A DNA stretch of 64,000 nucleotides from Haemophilus_D parainfluenzae_AD (GCF_001679325.1 NZ_LZMX01000030.1); one strand, 5' to 3'. Positions 26,406 through 35,477 are shown, numbered from the stretch's first letter. The notes: generated by a model from the sequence alone, not told the origin. Numbers and translations: made by a program.

Positions 26406-26413
26406 TAAAGCCA

Positions 26414-27844
26414 TTAATCTTTCAGCGCTTTAATTTTTTCAATTACGTTTGTGGTTGAACAGCCATTTTCGAAATTCAATACGCGAACATCGCCACCATT
26501 CGCCCACACTTCTTTACTGCCTGCAATCTCTTCAGGTTTGTAATCGCCACCTTTTACTAATAAATCAGGTAAAATCTCACTGATTAAACGTTGTGGTGTA
26601 TCTTCATCAAAAGAAACCACCCAATCCACAGATGCTAAACCGGCCAATACTGCCATACGTGCATTCAGATTGTTAATTGGACGACTTTCACCTTTTAAGC
26701 GTTTGACTGAATCATCCGTATTCACGGCAACAATTAAACGATCGCCAAGTTTACGAGCATTTTCTAAATAAGACACGTGGCCTGGGTGAAGAATATCGAA
26801 ACAACCATTTGTCATCACAATTTTCTCACCACGTGCTTTAGCATGATCTACGGCAATTTTTAATTGGCTTTCTGACATAATACCGAAACCCGTTTCTGCA
26901 CGACCATGAATCGCATTTTCTAATTCCACAGTGGAAACAGTCGATGTACCTAATTTACCCACTACAATGCCTGCTGCCACATTGGCTAAATAGCACGATT
27001 CTTCAAAAGAACGACCATCTGCAAGTGCAGTTGCTAAGACGCTGATTACCGTATCGCCCGCACCTGTTACATCGAATACTTCTTTGGCAACGGTTGGTAA
27101 ATGGAACGGCTCTTGATTTGGACGAAGTAATGTCATGCCTTTTTCAGAACGAGTCACTAAAAGTGCGGTCAATTCAATGTCTGAAATTAATTTTAAACCT
27201 TTCTCAATGATTTCTTCTTCAGAATCACACTTACCTACCACCGCTTCAAATTCTGACATATTTGGTGTAAGTAAAGTGGCGCCTCGATAACGCTCAAAAT
27301 CTGTGCCTTTTGGATCGATCAACACCGGTACATTCGCTTTGCGTGCAATTTGGATCATTTTTTGCACATCTTTTAACGTGCCTTTACCATAATCTGAAAG
27401 CACTAACGCACCAAAGTTTTTCACTTCCGCGTCTAATTTCGCAAGCAACTCATGACATTCCACATTTTGGAAATCTTCTTCAAAATCCAAACGAAGTAAT
27501 TGTTGATGACGAGACAAAATACGTAATTTCGTAATAGTTGGGTGAGTATTCAATGCTACAAAATTACAGTCAATTTTTTGATGTTGTAATAAATTGGTTA
27601 AGGCTGTGCCTGTTTCATCTTGACCAATTAAACCTAAAATTTGCACAGGGACATTAAGAGAAGCAATATTCATTGCCACGTTTGCTGCACCACCTGCACG
27701 CTCTTCATTATCTTGCACACGAACCACAGGAACCGGTGCTTCCGGTGAAATACGATTAGTTGCACCAAACCAGTAACGGTCAAGCATAACATCGCCTAAC
27801 ACTAATACTTTTGCTTGATTAAAATTGGCAGAATATTGAGCCAT
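26414..27844 (-). CDS. hldE: Bifunctional heptose 7-phosphate kinase / heptose 1-phosphate adenylyltransferase
   Basis: Makes ADP-heptose for the lipooligosaccharide inner core. Residues 1 to about 320 form a ribokinase-type (PfkB) kinase domain with the anion-hole motif GAGDT near 261. Residues about 340-476 form a nucleotidyltransferase domain with TNGCFDILHPGHV, containing the HXGH motif, near 350. 476 residues, as in the fused E. coli enzyme. It is divergent from lpxL with about 100 bases between them, so two lipid A/core genes share a control region. Confidence 0.96.
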   Translation of the reverse strand: MAQYSANFNQAKVLVLGDVMLDRYWFGATNRISPEAPVPVVRVQDNEERAGGAANVAMNIASLNVPVQILGLIGQDETGTALTNLLQHQKIDCNFVALNTHPTITKLRILSRHQQLLRLDFEEDFQNVECHELLAKLDAEVKNFGALVLSDYGKGTLKDVQKMIQIARKANVPVLIDPKGTDFERYRGATLLTPNMSEFEAVVGKCDSEEEIIEKGLKLISDIELTALLVTRSEKGMTLLRPNQEPFHLPTVAKEVFDVTGAGDTVISVLATALADGRSFEESCYLANVAAGIVVGKLGTSTVSTVELENAIHGRAETGFGIMSESQLKIAVDHAKARGEKIVMTNGCFDILHPGHVSYLENARKLGDRLIVAVNTDDSVKRLKGESRPINNLNARMAVLAGLASVDWVVSFDEDTPQRLISEILPDLLVKGGDYKPEEIAGSKEVWANGGDVRVLNFENGCSTTNVIEKIKALKD

Positions 27845-27941
27845 TTTGAAATCTCTCTGTTGGAATAATAAAAATTTGGCGCAATTTTACCACAACTCAA
27901 ATTTGCGATAAACTACACGCCGAACTAACCAGAAAAGAATT

Positions 27942-28877
27942 ATGAAAAACGAAAAACTCCCTCAATTTCAACCGCACTTTCTAGCCCCTAAATACTGGGG
28001 ATTTTGGCTTGGTGTGACGATTTGGCGAAGCCTTTTGTTACTTCCCTATCCAATTCTACGTCATATCGGCAATGGCTTAGGCTGGCTTTTCTCAAAATTA
28101 AAAGTGGGAAAACGTCGTGCCGCGATTGCTCGCCGAAACCTTGAACTCTGCTTCCCAGAAATGCCTGAGCAAGAACGTGAAGCCATTTTGCAAGAGAACT
28201 TACGTGCTGTTGGAATGGCAATTATTGAAACCGGCATGGCATGGTTTTGGTCTGATGCGCGCATTAAAAAATGGTCAAAAATTGAAGGATTAAATTATTT
28301 AAAAGAAAATGCCCAAGACGGCATTATCTTTGTTGGTGTCCATTTTCTTACGCTTGAATTAGGCGCGCGTATTGTGGGATTACATCATCCTGGCGTAGGC
28401 GTTTATCGTCCCAATGACAATCCCGTACTGGATTGGTTGCAAATTAAAGGTCGTTTACGTTCAAACAAAGATATGCTGAACCGAAAAGATCTGCGTGGTA
28501 TGCTCAAAGCCTTACGTAAAGGTGAAACCATTTGGTATGCGCCCGATCACGATTACGGCAGAAAAAATGCGGTATTTGTGCCTTTCTTTGCTGTACAAGA
28601 AGCGGCTACCACAACAGGTAGTTATTATCTGCTTAAATCAGCACCAAATTGTAAAGTCGTCCCTTTTGCCCCATTGCGTAACAAAGACGGCTCAGGCTAT
28701 ACAGTCAGTATTTCACCACCCGTGGATTTTTCCGATCTTTCGGATGAAACGGCAATCGCTGCAAGAATGAATAAAGTTGTGGAAAAAGAAATCTTAAAAG
28801 GTGTGGAACAATACATGTGGCTACACCGCCGATTTAAAACGCGCCAAACCGAAGATGAGCCAAGTTTGTATTCATAA
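27942..28877 (+). CDS. lpxL: Kdo2-lipid A lauroyl/late acyltransferase (LpxL/HtrB)
   Basis: A membrane-associated late acyltransferase that adds a secondary acyl chain to Kdo2-lipid IVA. 311 residues with one N-terminal hydrophobic segment. The catalytic HX4E motif HFLTLE lies near residue 133, and YAPDHDYG and the C-terminal QYMWLHRRFKTR blocks are typical. In H. influenzae the orthologue is HtrB. An uptake core lies near 27971. A second family member (lpxM) is encoded at 50.6-51.6 kb; the LpxL/LpxM split is by similarity, and HFLTLE (Glu) versus HGWAID (Asp) distinguishes them. Confidence 0.92.
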   Translation: MKNEKLPQFQPHFLAPKYWGFWLGVTIWRSLLLLPYPILRHIGNGLGWLFSKLKVGKRRAAIARRNLELCFPEMPEQEREAILQENLRAVGMAIIETGMAWFWSDARIKKWSKIEGLNYLKENAQDGIIFVGVHFLTLELGARIVGLHHPGVGVYRPNDNPVLDWLQIKGRLRSNKDMLNRKDLRGMLKALRKGETIWYAPDHDYGRKNAVFVPFFAVQEAATTTGSYYLLKSAPNCKVVPFAPLRNKDGSGYTVSISPPVDFSDLSDETAIAARMNKVVEKEILKGVEQYMWLHRRFKTRQTEDEPSLYS

Positions 28878-28925
28878 GTGCGGTTGATTTTTCATCTATT
28901 TTCGAACACAAAAACGACATATCGA

Positions 28926-28954
28926 AAAATAAGGAAAATTTTCCTTATTTTTTT
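28926..28954 (+). terminator. Terminator of lpxL
   Basis: AATAAGGAAAA and TTTTCCTTATT form a perfect 11-bp palindrome (no spacer, so the real loop takes the central bases) followed by a T run. Confidence 0.7.
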
Positions 28955-28955
28955 C

Positions 28956-28983
28956 TTGATCTTTATATAATTAAATATATAAT
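28956..28983 (+). promoter_or_regulatory. Sigma70 promoter of a candidate small RNA, with a weak Fur-like sequence
   Basis: TTGATC (28956-28961) and TATAAT (28978-28983) are spaced by 16 bases. A Fur-box-like stretch beginning at the -10 element (28978-28996) matches about 12 of 19 consensus positions, which is weak. Confidence 0.6.
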
Positions 28984-28989
28984 GAATCT

Positions 28990-29076
28990 CGTTTTAGATA
29001 GTAAACTTGTTTTATTACAAACACACTACTGGCTAGTGCATTCCCCCCACTCCTTTTGCACTAGCCATTTTTTTTT
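28990..29076 (+). ncRNA. Candidate small RNA with a C-rich terminator loop
   Basis: A free-standing promoter and terminator enclose about 87 bases with no reading frame of note, between the lpxL terminator and the NIF3-type gene. The 3' part is a perfect 11-bp stem (TGGCTAGTGCA 29030-29040 with TGCACTAGCCA 29057-29067) holding a 16-base pyrimidine-rich loop with six consecutive Cs and ACTCCTTT, complementary to a Shine-Dalgarno sequence, and is followed by nine Ts. C-rich accessible loops are common seeds of mRNA-targeting RNAs. A Fur-regulated RNA called HrrF is known in H. influenzae; whether this is its counterpart I cannot tell. Confidence 0.6.
29030..29076 (+). terminator. Terminator of the candidate small RNA
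   Basis: A perfect 11-bp stem with a 16-base loop and T9 tail. Confidence 0.85.
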
Positions 29077-29117
29077 AAATCCCTTACCATATCTCACCTT
29101 TTTCTTTTCTCTCAAAA

Positions 29118-29876
29118 ATGATGAACAATCTAGAACTTGAACGTTTACTAAACGAAAAACTTAGCACAGACAGAATAAATGATTACGCCCCTAACGGTTT
29201 GCAAGTAGAAGGCAAATCAGAGATCAAAAAGATCATCACGGGTGTCACCGCAAGCCAAGCTTTGATTGATTATGCCGTTGCACAACAAGCTGATGCGATT
29301 CTTGTCCACCACGGCTATTTTTGGAAAAGTGAAAATCCATGTATTCGTGGTATGAAAGGCAAACGCATCAAAACCTTACTTGTGAATGACATCAATTTAT
29401 ACGGCTACCATTTACCCTTAGATGTTCACCCTGAATTAGGCAACAACGCAAAACTTGCTCAGTTATTAGGGATTAGCGATCTTCAACCTTTAGAAAATAG
29501 CGCAACCAGCATTCCTGTTTGGGGAACGTTAAAAGATCCTGTTACCGCTGAAGAATTTGCACAACGTATTGAACAAGTGCTGCATCGTAAACCGTTAATT
29601 TGCACGGAAAATGGACCGCACTTAATCCGTAAAGTAAGCATTTGTACCGGTGGCGGACAAGGCTATATTGATTTAGCGGCAACACAAGGTTGTAATGCCT
29701 TTATTACCGGCGAGGTTTCGGAGCAAACAATTCATTCTGCTCGTGAGCAAGGTATTCATTTCTTTGCGGCTGGTCACCATGCAACAGAACGCTACGGCAT
29801 TAAAGCATTAGGTGAATGGTTAGCAGCTGAATATGGCTTAGATGTAGAATTTAAAGATATTGATAATCCCGCCTAA
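29118..29876 (+). CDS. NIF3-family protein (YbgI, GTP cyclohydrolase I type 2 homologue)
   Basis: A widely conserved dinuclear-metal protein of uncertain function, 252 residues. The metal-binding histidines appear as ILVHHGYFW near residue 64 and FFAAGHHATERYG near residue 217. The paired ATGs at 29118 and 29121 are both possible starts and neither has a clear Shine-Dalgarno site. It is followed after 85 bases by fabI, which has its own promoter. Confidence 0.9.
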   Translation: MMNNLELERLLNEKLSTDRINDYAPNGLQVEGKSEIKKIITGVTASQALIDYAVAQQADAILVHHGYFWKSENPCIRGMKGKRIKTLLVNDINLYGYHLPLDVHPELGNNAKLAQLLGISDLQPLENSATSIPVWGTLKDPVTAEEFAQRIEQVLHRKPLICTENGPHLIRKVSICTGGGQGYIDLAATQGCNAFITGEVSEQTIHSAREQGIHFFAAGHHATERYGIKALGEWLAAEYGLDVEFKDIDNPA

Positions 29877-29896
29877 CTGGTACAAAGTGTGATTGA

Positions 29897-29925
29897 TTGC
29901 CGAAAGCACACAAAACAAGTATAAT
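29897..29925 (+). promoter_or_regulatory. Sigma70 promoter of fabI
   Basis: TTGCCG (29897-29902) and TATAAT (29920-29925) are spaced by exactly 17 bases. Predicted transcription start near 29932, 30 bases before the fabI ATG. Confidence 0.75.
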
Positions 29926-29961
29926 CTCGTCGATTTTTTTAACTCAAACATAGGAAAAAAT

Positions 29962-30750
29962 ATGGGTTTCTTAACTGGTAAACGTATTTTAGTAACAGGT
30001 CTTGCAAGCAACCGTTCTATTGCTTACGGGATTGCAAAAGCAATGAAAGAACAAGGCGCTGAACTTGCTTTCACTTATTTAAACGATAAATTACAACCGC
30101 GCGTAGAAGAATTTGCAAAAGAATTTGATTCTGACATCGTCCTTCCTTTAGACGTAGCGACCGATGAAAGCATCCAAAATTGCTTTGCAGAATTAAGCAA
30201 ACGTTGGGAAAAATTTGATGGTTTCGTACACGCTATTGCATTCGCACCAGGCGATCAATTAGATGGTGACTACGTAAACGCAGCAACTCGTGAAGGCTAC
30301 CGTATCGCTCACGACATCAGTGCATTCAGCTTCGTTGCTATGGCACAAGCGGCACGTCCTTACTTAAATCCAAATGCAGCATTATTAACCCTTTCTTACT
30401 TAGGTGCAGAGCGCGCAATTCCTAACTACAACGTGATGTGTTTAGCGAAAGCATCTCTTGAAGCAGCAACTCGCGTAATGGCAGCTGACTTAGGTAAAGA
30501 AGGTATTCGTGTGAATGCAATTTCTGCAGGTCCAATCCGTACTTTAGCGGCATCAGGTATTAAAAACTTCAAGAAAATGCTTGCTACATTCGAGAAAACA
30601 GCAGCATTACGCCGCACTGTTACTATCGAAGATGTGGGTAACTCAGCAGCATTCTTATGCTCAGATTTAGCATCTGGTATTACCGGTGAAATCGTTCACG
30701 TAGATGCAGGTTTCAGCATCACTGCAATGGGCGAATTAGGCGAAGAATAA
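29962..30750 (+). CDS. fabI: Enoyl-[acyl-carrier-protein] reductase (NADH) FabI
   Basis: Catalyses the last reductive step of fatty-acid elongation; target of triclosan. 262 residues, the E. coli length. The SDR fold shows TGLASNRSIAYGIAKAM for NADH binding, and the catalytic pair falls at Tyr156 and Lys163 (YNVMCLAK), the same numbers as in E. coli. The frame runs upstream to 29893 through the promoter, but AGGA lies before the ATG at 29962. The gene uses a notably regular, probably highly expressed codon set. Confidence 0.97.
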   Translation: MGFLTGKRILVTGLASNRSIAYGIAKAMKEQGAELAFTYLNDKLQPRVEEFAKEFDSDIVLPLDVATDESIQNCFAELSKRWEKFDGFVHAIAFAPGDQLDGDYVNAATREGYRIAHDISAFSFVAMAQAARPYLNPNAALLTLSYLGAERAIPNYNVMCLAKASLEAATRVMAADLGKEGIRVNAISAGPIRTLAASGIKNFKKMLATFEKTAALRRTVTIEDVGNSAAFLCSDLASGITGEIVHVDAGFSITAMGELGEE

Positions 30751-30769
30751 TTTTTCGTACAATCTATTT

Positions 30770-30806
30770 TTAGGCAGGCTTTTCAGTCTGCCTTTTCTCT
30801 TTTTTT
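30770..30806 (+). terminator. Terminator of fabI
   Basis: AGGCAG (30772-30777) pairs with CTGCCT (30788-30793), followed by a pyrimidine tract ending in T7. It lies only 11 bases before the rnb start, so some read-through into rnb is likely. Confidence 0.7.
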
Positions 30807-30816
30807 AAATATAACT

Positions 30817-32796
30817 ATGTTCCAAGATAATCCACTACTCGCACAACTTAAGCAACAAATCCACGATAGCAAAGAACACGTTGAAGGCGTGGTAAAAAGT
30901 ACTGATAAAGCTTATGGTTTTTTAGAGTGCGATAAAAAAAGCTACTTTATTGCCCCTCCTGCAATGAAAAAAATGATGCATGGTGACAAAATCAAAGCCA
31001 CCATTGAAAAGCAAGGCGATAAAGAGCAAGCTGAACCTGAAGAATTAATTGAGCCAATGCTCACGCGCTTTATTGCCAAAGTGCGGTTCAATAAAGACAA
31101 GAAATTGCAAGTTTTGGTTGATCATCCAAGTATCAACCAACCCATTGGTGCGCAACAAGCTAAATCCGTCAAAGAAGAATTACAAGAAGGCGACTGGGTC
31201 GTCGCAAATTTGAAAACGCACCCATTACGTGATGATCGCTTTTTCTATGCTACTATCAATCAATTTATCTGCCGTGCTGACGATGAATTAGCCCCTTGGT
31301 GGGTCACGCTGGCACGTCATGAACAATCTCGTCATCCTGTGCAAGGTGCAGAAAGTTATGAGATGTTAGATCAACAAACACGTGAAGATCTGACCGCACT
31401 TCATTTTGTCACCATTGACTCTGAAAGCACTCAGGATATGGATGATGCCCTTTATATCGAACCTATCGAGCAAAATGGTACACAAAGCGGCTGGCGATTA
31501 GTCGTTGCCATTGCTGATCCAACAGCTTACATTGCATTAGATTCACAAATTGAAAAAGACGCTAAACAGCGTTGTTTCACCAATTATTTGCCTGGCTTCA
31601 ACATTCCTATGTTGCCTCGTGAATTATCTGATGAATTATGTTCATTAATGGCAAATGAAACTCGTCCTGCATTAGTGTGTTACATTGAAACAGATCTTGC
31701 GGGTAATATCACGGCGAAACCACGTTTTGTGTCCGCTTATGTACAATCTAAAGCAAAATTAGCCTATAACAAGATTTCAGATTATTTAGAACAAGTACCG
31801 GATGCATGGCAACCGGAAACACCTGAAATTGCCCAGCAAATTGATTGGTTACATCAATTTACTCAAGCACGTATTCAATGGCGTAAAACCCATTCCTTGT
31901 TATTTAAAGAGAAACCAGACTACTCTTTTATTCTCGCTGAAAATGGCAAAGTGAAAGAAATTAAAGCGGAATATCGCCGTATTGCAAATCAAATCGTGGA
32001 AGAATCCATGATCATTGCCAACATTTGTGCCGCCCAATTCTTAGCGGAGCATGCTAAAACCGGTATTTTCAATACACACACTGGTTTTGATAAAAAATTC
32101 TTAGAAAATGCACATAATTTCTTAATGGCAAATTTAGCCAATGAAGAAAATCAAGCTGAACTTGCTGAACGTTATTCGGTAGAAAATTTGGCAACCTTAA
32201 AAGGTTATTGCCAAATGCGTCATGATATTGAACCGATTGAAGGTGACTATTTAGAATTCCGTTTACGTCGTTATTTAACCTTTGCGGAATTTAAATCAGA
32301 ACTTGCTCCACATTTTGGGCTTGGATTAGAAGGTTATGCGACCTGGACATCGCCTATCCGTAAATATTCCGATATGGTGAACCATCGTTTAATTAAAGCC
32401 GTGCTCACACAGCAAGCTTGTGAAAAACCACAAGATGAAGTCCTTGCTCGCTTACAAGAAGCCCGTCGTCAAAATCGCTTGGTCGAACGTGATATCGCAG
32501 ATTGGTTATATTGTCGCTATCTTGCTGACAAAGTCGCTGAAAATGCTGAATTTGATGCAGAGGTACAAGATGTGATGCGTGGTGGTTTACGTGTTCAATT
32601 ATTAGAAAATGGTGCATCCATGTTCGTACCAGCTTCCACGTTGCATCCAAATAAAGATGAAATGCAAGTGAATGCTGATGAATTAGCGCTGTATATTCAA
32701 GGGGAGCGCCGTTACAAAATCGGTGATTTAGTGAAAGTAAAACTCACCGAAGTACGAGAAGAAACTCGCAGTATTGTCGGTCAATTAATCATTTAA
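30817..32796 (+). CDS. rnb: Exoribonuclease II
   Basis: A processive 3'-5' exoribonuclease that degrades mRNA. 659 residues with N-terminal cold-shock-like RNA-binding domains (VEGVVKSTDKAYGFLE), a central RNB domain with catalytic aspartates in IDSESTQDMDDALYIE near residues 201-210, and a C-terminal S1 domain. The start ATG has no clear Shine-Dalgarno site. It follows fabI, as I recall from H. influenzae. Uptake cores lie inside the gene near 31078 and 31395. Confidence 0.95.
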   Translation: MFQDNPLLAQLKQQIHDSKEHVEGVVKSTDKAYGFLECDKKSYFIAPPAMKKMMHGDKIKATIEKQGDKEQAEPEELIEPMLTRFIAKVRFNKDKKLQVLVDHPSINQPIGAQQAKSVKEELQEGDWVVANLKTHPLRDDRFFYATINQFICRADDELAPWWVTLARHEQSRHPVQGAESYEMLDQQTREDLTALHFVTIDSESTQDMDDALYIEPIEQNGTQSGWRLVVAIADPTAYIALDSQIEKDAKQRCFTNYLPGFNIPMLPRELSDELCSLMANETRPALVCYIETDLAGNITAKPRFVSAYVQSKAKLAYNKISDYLEQVPDAWQPETPEIAQQIDWLHQFTQARIQWRKTHSLLFKEKPDYSFILAENGKVKEIKAEYRRIANQIVEESMIIANICAAQFLAEHAKTGIFNTHTGFDKKFLENAHNFLMANLANEENQAELAERYSVENLATLKGYCQMRHDIEPIEGDYLEFRLRRYLTFAEFKSELAPHFGLGLEGYATWTSPIRKYSDMVNHRLIKAVLTQQACEKPQDEVLARLQEARRQNRLVERDIADWLYCRYLADKVAENAEFDAEVQDVMRGGLRVQLLENGASMFVPASTLHPNKDEMQVNADELALYIQGERRYKIGDLVKVKLTEVREETRSIVGQLII

Positions 32797-32820
32797 TAAC
32801 CACTTCCTTTCTAATACTAC

Positions 32821-32858
32821 AAATACCGCTCGTTACACAACGGGCGGTATTCTTTTAT
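32821..32858 (+). terminator. Terminator of rnb
   Basis: ATACCGCTCGTT pairs with AACGGGCGGTAT (one G-T pair) across a four-base loop, followed by a short T-rich tail. Confidence 0.75.
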
Positions 32859-32952
32859 AGCACCAAAGTTGTGACAATATTTTTTACATTGATAGTATTA
32901 TTTTGTGAATGGAATGAGGATGAGCAATATCGAGATGAAGTATTTATAATGA

Positions 32953-32978
32953 TATCCCCGCCTTGAAGAGCGGGGATA
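32953..32978. repeat. Orphan GC-rich palindrome in the rnb-EIICB intergenic space
   Basis: TATCCCCGC and GCGGGGATA form a perfect 9-bp stem around an 8-base loop in an otherwise AT-rich gap. It lacks a T run on either side, so it is not a standard terminator. It resembles a REP unit or the foldback end of an IS200/IS605-type element. Only one copy was noticed in the window. Confidence 0.5.
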
Positions 32979-32998
32979 AGATGAGGATTTAGGCAGAA

Positions 32999-34666
32999 TT
33001 ACATTTTAGGAATATCAACGCCAGATGAAAGCACGTCTTGAATATCCGATTTTAAGACATCTGCTTTTGGACCATAAATCGCTTGGATACCAGAGCCTTT
33101 CACAATAAAGCCCATTGCACCTGCTTGTTTCCAACTTGCTTCATCACCCACTAACTCTGGATTATGTACGGTGATACGTAAACGTGTCATACAAGCATCA
33201 ACATCTGCAATGTTATTACGTCCACCAAGCAAGTTGATGATTTGGATAACTTGCGTACTAGCATTCGCCACTTTTGGCTCATTGCTAGGAGCTTCATCTG
33301 AAGAACCTTTTGCATCATAGTTACCATTACGGCCCGCTGTGGCAAGGTTAAATTTCTTAATCATAAAGTTCGCGATAAAGAACATAGCCACTGCAAAGAG
33401 GATCGATACCCAAATAAAGTTGATTACATCCATACCAATACCAGCTTTAATCGCCATCGGTGTACGCGTTAAGAACTCAATGTTACCGAATGAATGCACG
33501 CGTAAGTCCACAATATCTGCCATGGCGAAAGCACAACCTTGTACTAAAGCATAAACAATATAAAGCGGTAATGCGACAAACATAAACATATATTCAATTG
33601 GTTCAGTTACGCCTGTTAAGAACACCGCAAGTGCTGATGAAAGGAAAATACCTTTATAGAGTTTTTTCTTGTCTTCATCTACGTTGATATACATCGCAAG
33701 TGTCAAGCCCATTAGGATACCGGTTGAACCAATCATTTGCCCTACTTTGAAGCGAGCAGGTGTTACGGTTGAAAGAAGTTCATTATATTGCGTTAAATTA
33801 CCTGCATCTTTAAGGTTAATTAAGTCAGTCACCCATGCGAGCCAAAGTGGATCTTGACCAAAGACCTGTTTACCTTGTTGCGCACCGGTTAAGAATTCAT
33901 AAGTACCGCCTAATGAAGTGTAGTTCATTGGGATGGTCAACATATGGTGTAAACCAAATGGAAGTAAAAGACGCTCTAAAGTACCGTAAACAAATGGTGC
34001 TAAAATCGGTGCTGAACTTTGTGAGTTGGCAATCCATTGACCGAAATGGTTAATGCCGGTTTGAACTAAAGGCCAGAATAATGATAGGAAAATCGCCACT
34101 AATACAGAACGATAAATGACGACGAAAGGAACGAAACGTTTACCATTAAAGAAAGTGAGTACTTCAGGTAATTTACGGAAATTGTAGTAGCGATTGAAGG
34201 TTGTTGCACCCACAAAACCTGCGATAATACCGACAAATACCCCCATATTTAGCGCAGGTTGTCCAAGCACATTCACAAAGTAATTCGCCACAGGAATTTC
34301 TCCTGCAAATACAGTACTTACATGAGCATTTGGATCCGCTAACATTTCAATCTTCACGCCGAAAAAGTTACCGGTGATTAAGTTAATTAAAATGAAAGCA
34401 AGACCCGCTGCAAATGCTCCACCCGCACGCTCATTTGCCCAGCTACCACCAATCGCTAAAGCAAATAATAGATGAAGGTTACCGATAATCCCCCAACCAA
34501 TTTGGGCGATAATATTTCCGACACGTGCTAGCCATTCAGCATCACTAATTAAAGGCAGCGAGTTACCAATACTCACCATTAAACCCGCGGCTGGCATCAC
34601 GGCAATCACAACCATTAGGCACTTACCGAATTTTTGCCAAAATTCAAAACTGAGCATTTTTTTCAT
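32999..34666 (-). CDS. PTS system EIICB component, probable maltose transporter (MalT/MalX type)
   Basis: A phosphotransferase-system permease of the glucose superfamily, 555 residues. Residues about 10-430 form the membrane EIIC domain, with LLPFGLHHMLTIPMNYT and TGVTEPIEYMFMF. Residues about 480-555 form EIIB with the phosphocysteine in DVDACMTRLRIT. No EIIA domain is fused, so EIIA-Glc (crr) must serve. GGAG lies seven bases before the ATG. Its operon carries a MapP-like phosphatase and a MalQ-MalP fusion, so maltose is the likely substrate, delivered as maltose 6'-phosphate; trehalose or glucose would not explain the partners. Confidence 0.82.
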   Translation of the reverse strand: MKKMLSFEFWQKFGKCLMVVIAVMPAAGLMVSIGNSLPLISDAEWLARVGNIIAQIGWGIIGNLHLLFALAIGGSWANERAGGAFAAGLAFILINLITGNFFGVKIEMLADPNAHVSTVFAGEIPVANYFVNVLGQPALNMGVFVGIIAGFVGATTFNRYYNFRKLPEVLTFFNGKRFVPFVVIYRSVLVAIFLSLFWPLVQTGINHFGQWIANSQSSAPILAPFVYGTLERLLLPFGLHHMLTIPMNYTSLGGTYEFLTGAQQGKQVFGQDPLWLAWVTDLINLKDAGNLTQYNELLSTVTPARFKVGQMIGSTGILMGLTLAMYINVDEDKKKLYKGIFLSSALAVFLTGVTEPIEYMFMFVALPLYIVYALVQGCAFAMADIVDLRVHSFGNIEFLTRTPMAIKAGIGMDVINFIWVSILFAVAMFFIANFMIKKFNLATAGRNGNYDAKGSSDEAPSNEPKVANASTQVIQIINLLGGRNNIADVDACMTRLRITVHNPELVGDEASWKQAGAMGFIVKGSGIQAIYGPKADVLKSDIQDVLSSGVDIPKM

Positions 34667-34676
34667 ATTGATTCTC

Positions 34677-35468
34677 CTACAAGATGAGAGCTACTTCTAC
34701 GCCAAAATGGTCGGAAACAATCGGTTTATTTTTTCCATTAAAAATAACCTGACTGGATAAAACCCTTTTTGCTTGGTTTAAAAAAATATAATCTAATCGC
34801 TTTTCTTGACTATGACCTTTCCAGCCGTCAATCGCTTTTTCCACAGTGATACCGCTATCCTTCTGCTCAGCCATTTCAAATGTATCAAATAAGCCTAAGG
34901 ATTTAATTTGCTGGTAAGCTTGATGATCACTTATTGCATCAGTATTGAAATCGCCCATCAAGATTTTAAGATTCGCACTTTGACTCCGCTCTACAATATA
35001 ACGAACATTATCGAGTTGGTTTTCCCCATCACAATTTGGCAAATTGATATGGCAAGAATAACATTCAATTAACTGACCGTGATATTCCACCGTCAAACCA
35101 ATAATTTTACGCGAAAGAATTGAGTCAAGACGTTGGTGTTGGCTACAATAAAATGCATCAACATCATAAACAGGTAAACGCGTTAGAAACGCAATACCTT
35201 CATCATATTTATCATAACCAATATGCGAATTGCTCCAAAAAAGCGAATATTTTTGTGCAACGCGTTGATTGATTTTATTTAACAGAATGACACCATAGTT
35301 ATCTTGCTTTAACGTTGGCGAAATAGCAGGAGCAGACATCAATTGATTAACCTCTTGTAAGGCAATGATGTCATAACCCTTTTCCACAATAGTCTCAGCA
35401 AGAATCTCTATTTTTTCCGCTTGGTTAGCTTCTAACCAAGCGTGTACATTCAGGGTAAGTAGTTTCAT
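34677..35468 (-). CDS. mapP: Endonuclease/exonuclease/phosphatase-family protein, probable maltose 6'-phosphate phosphatase (MapP)
   Basis: A 263-residue soluble protein with every EEP-superfamily motif: LNVH at the N-terminus, ALQEVN near residue 38, MGDFNTD near 173, RLDYIF near 232 and SDHFGV near 253. In Enterococcus faecalis MapP of this superfamily dephosphorylates maltose 6'-phosphate made by the maltose PTS. Here it lies between the MalQ-MalP fusion and the PTS gene, with gaps of about ten bases, so the same reaction is inferred. A nuclease role is possible by fold but not supported by context. Confidence 0.75.
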   Translation of the reverse strand: MKLLTLNVHAWLEANQAEKIEILAETIVEKGYDIIALQEVNQLMSAPAISPTLKQDNYGVILLNKINQRVAQKYSLFWSNSHIGYDKYDEGIAFLTRLPVYDVDAFYCSQHQRLDSILSRKIIGLTVEYHGQLIECYSCHINLPNCDGENQLDNVRYIVERSQSANLKILMGDFNTDAISDHQAYQQIKSLGLFDTFEMAEQKDSGITVEKAIDGWKGHSQEKRLDYIFLNQAKRVLSSQVIFNGKNKPIVSDHFGVEVALIL

Positions 35469-35477
35469 TGCTTCCCC

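Noticed and set aside
29893..29961. Extended FabI start at 29893
   Set aside because: The extension spans the fabI promoter; the start at 29962 gives the E. coli numbering of Tyr156 and Lys163.
32859..32952. A small gene in the gap after rnb
   Set aside because: Only short frames without ribosome sites were found.
32999..34666. Trehalose or glucose as PTS substrate
   Set aside because: The regulator resembles TreR, but no trehalose 6-phosphate hydrolase is present, and MapP, MalQ and MalP fit maltose.
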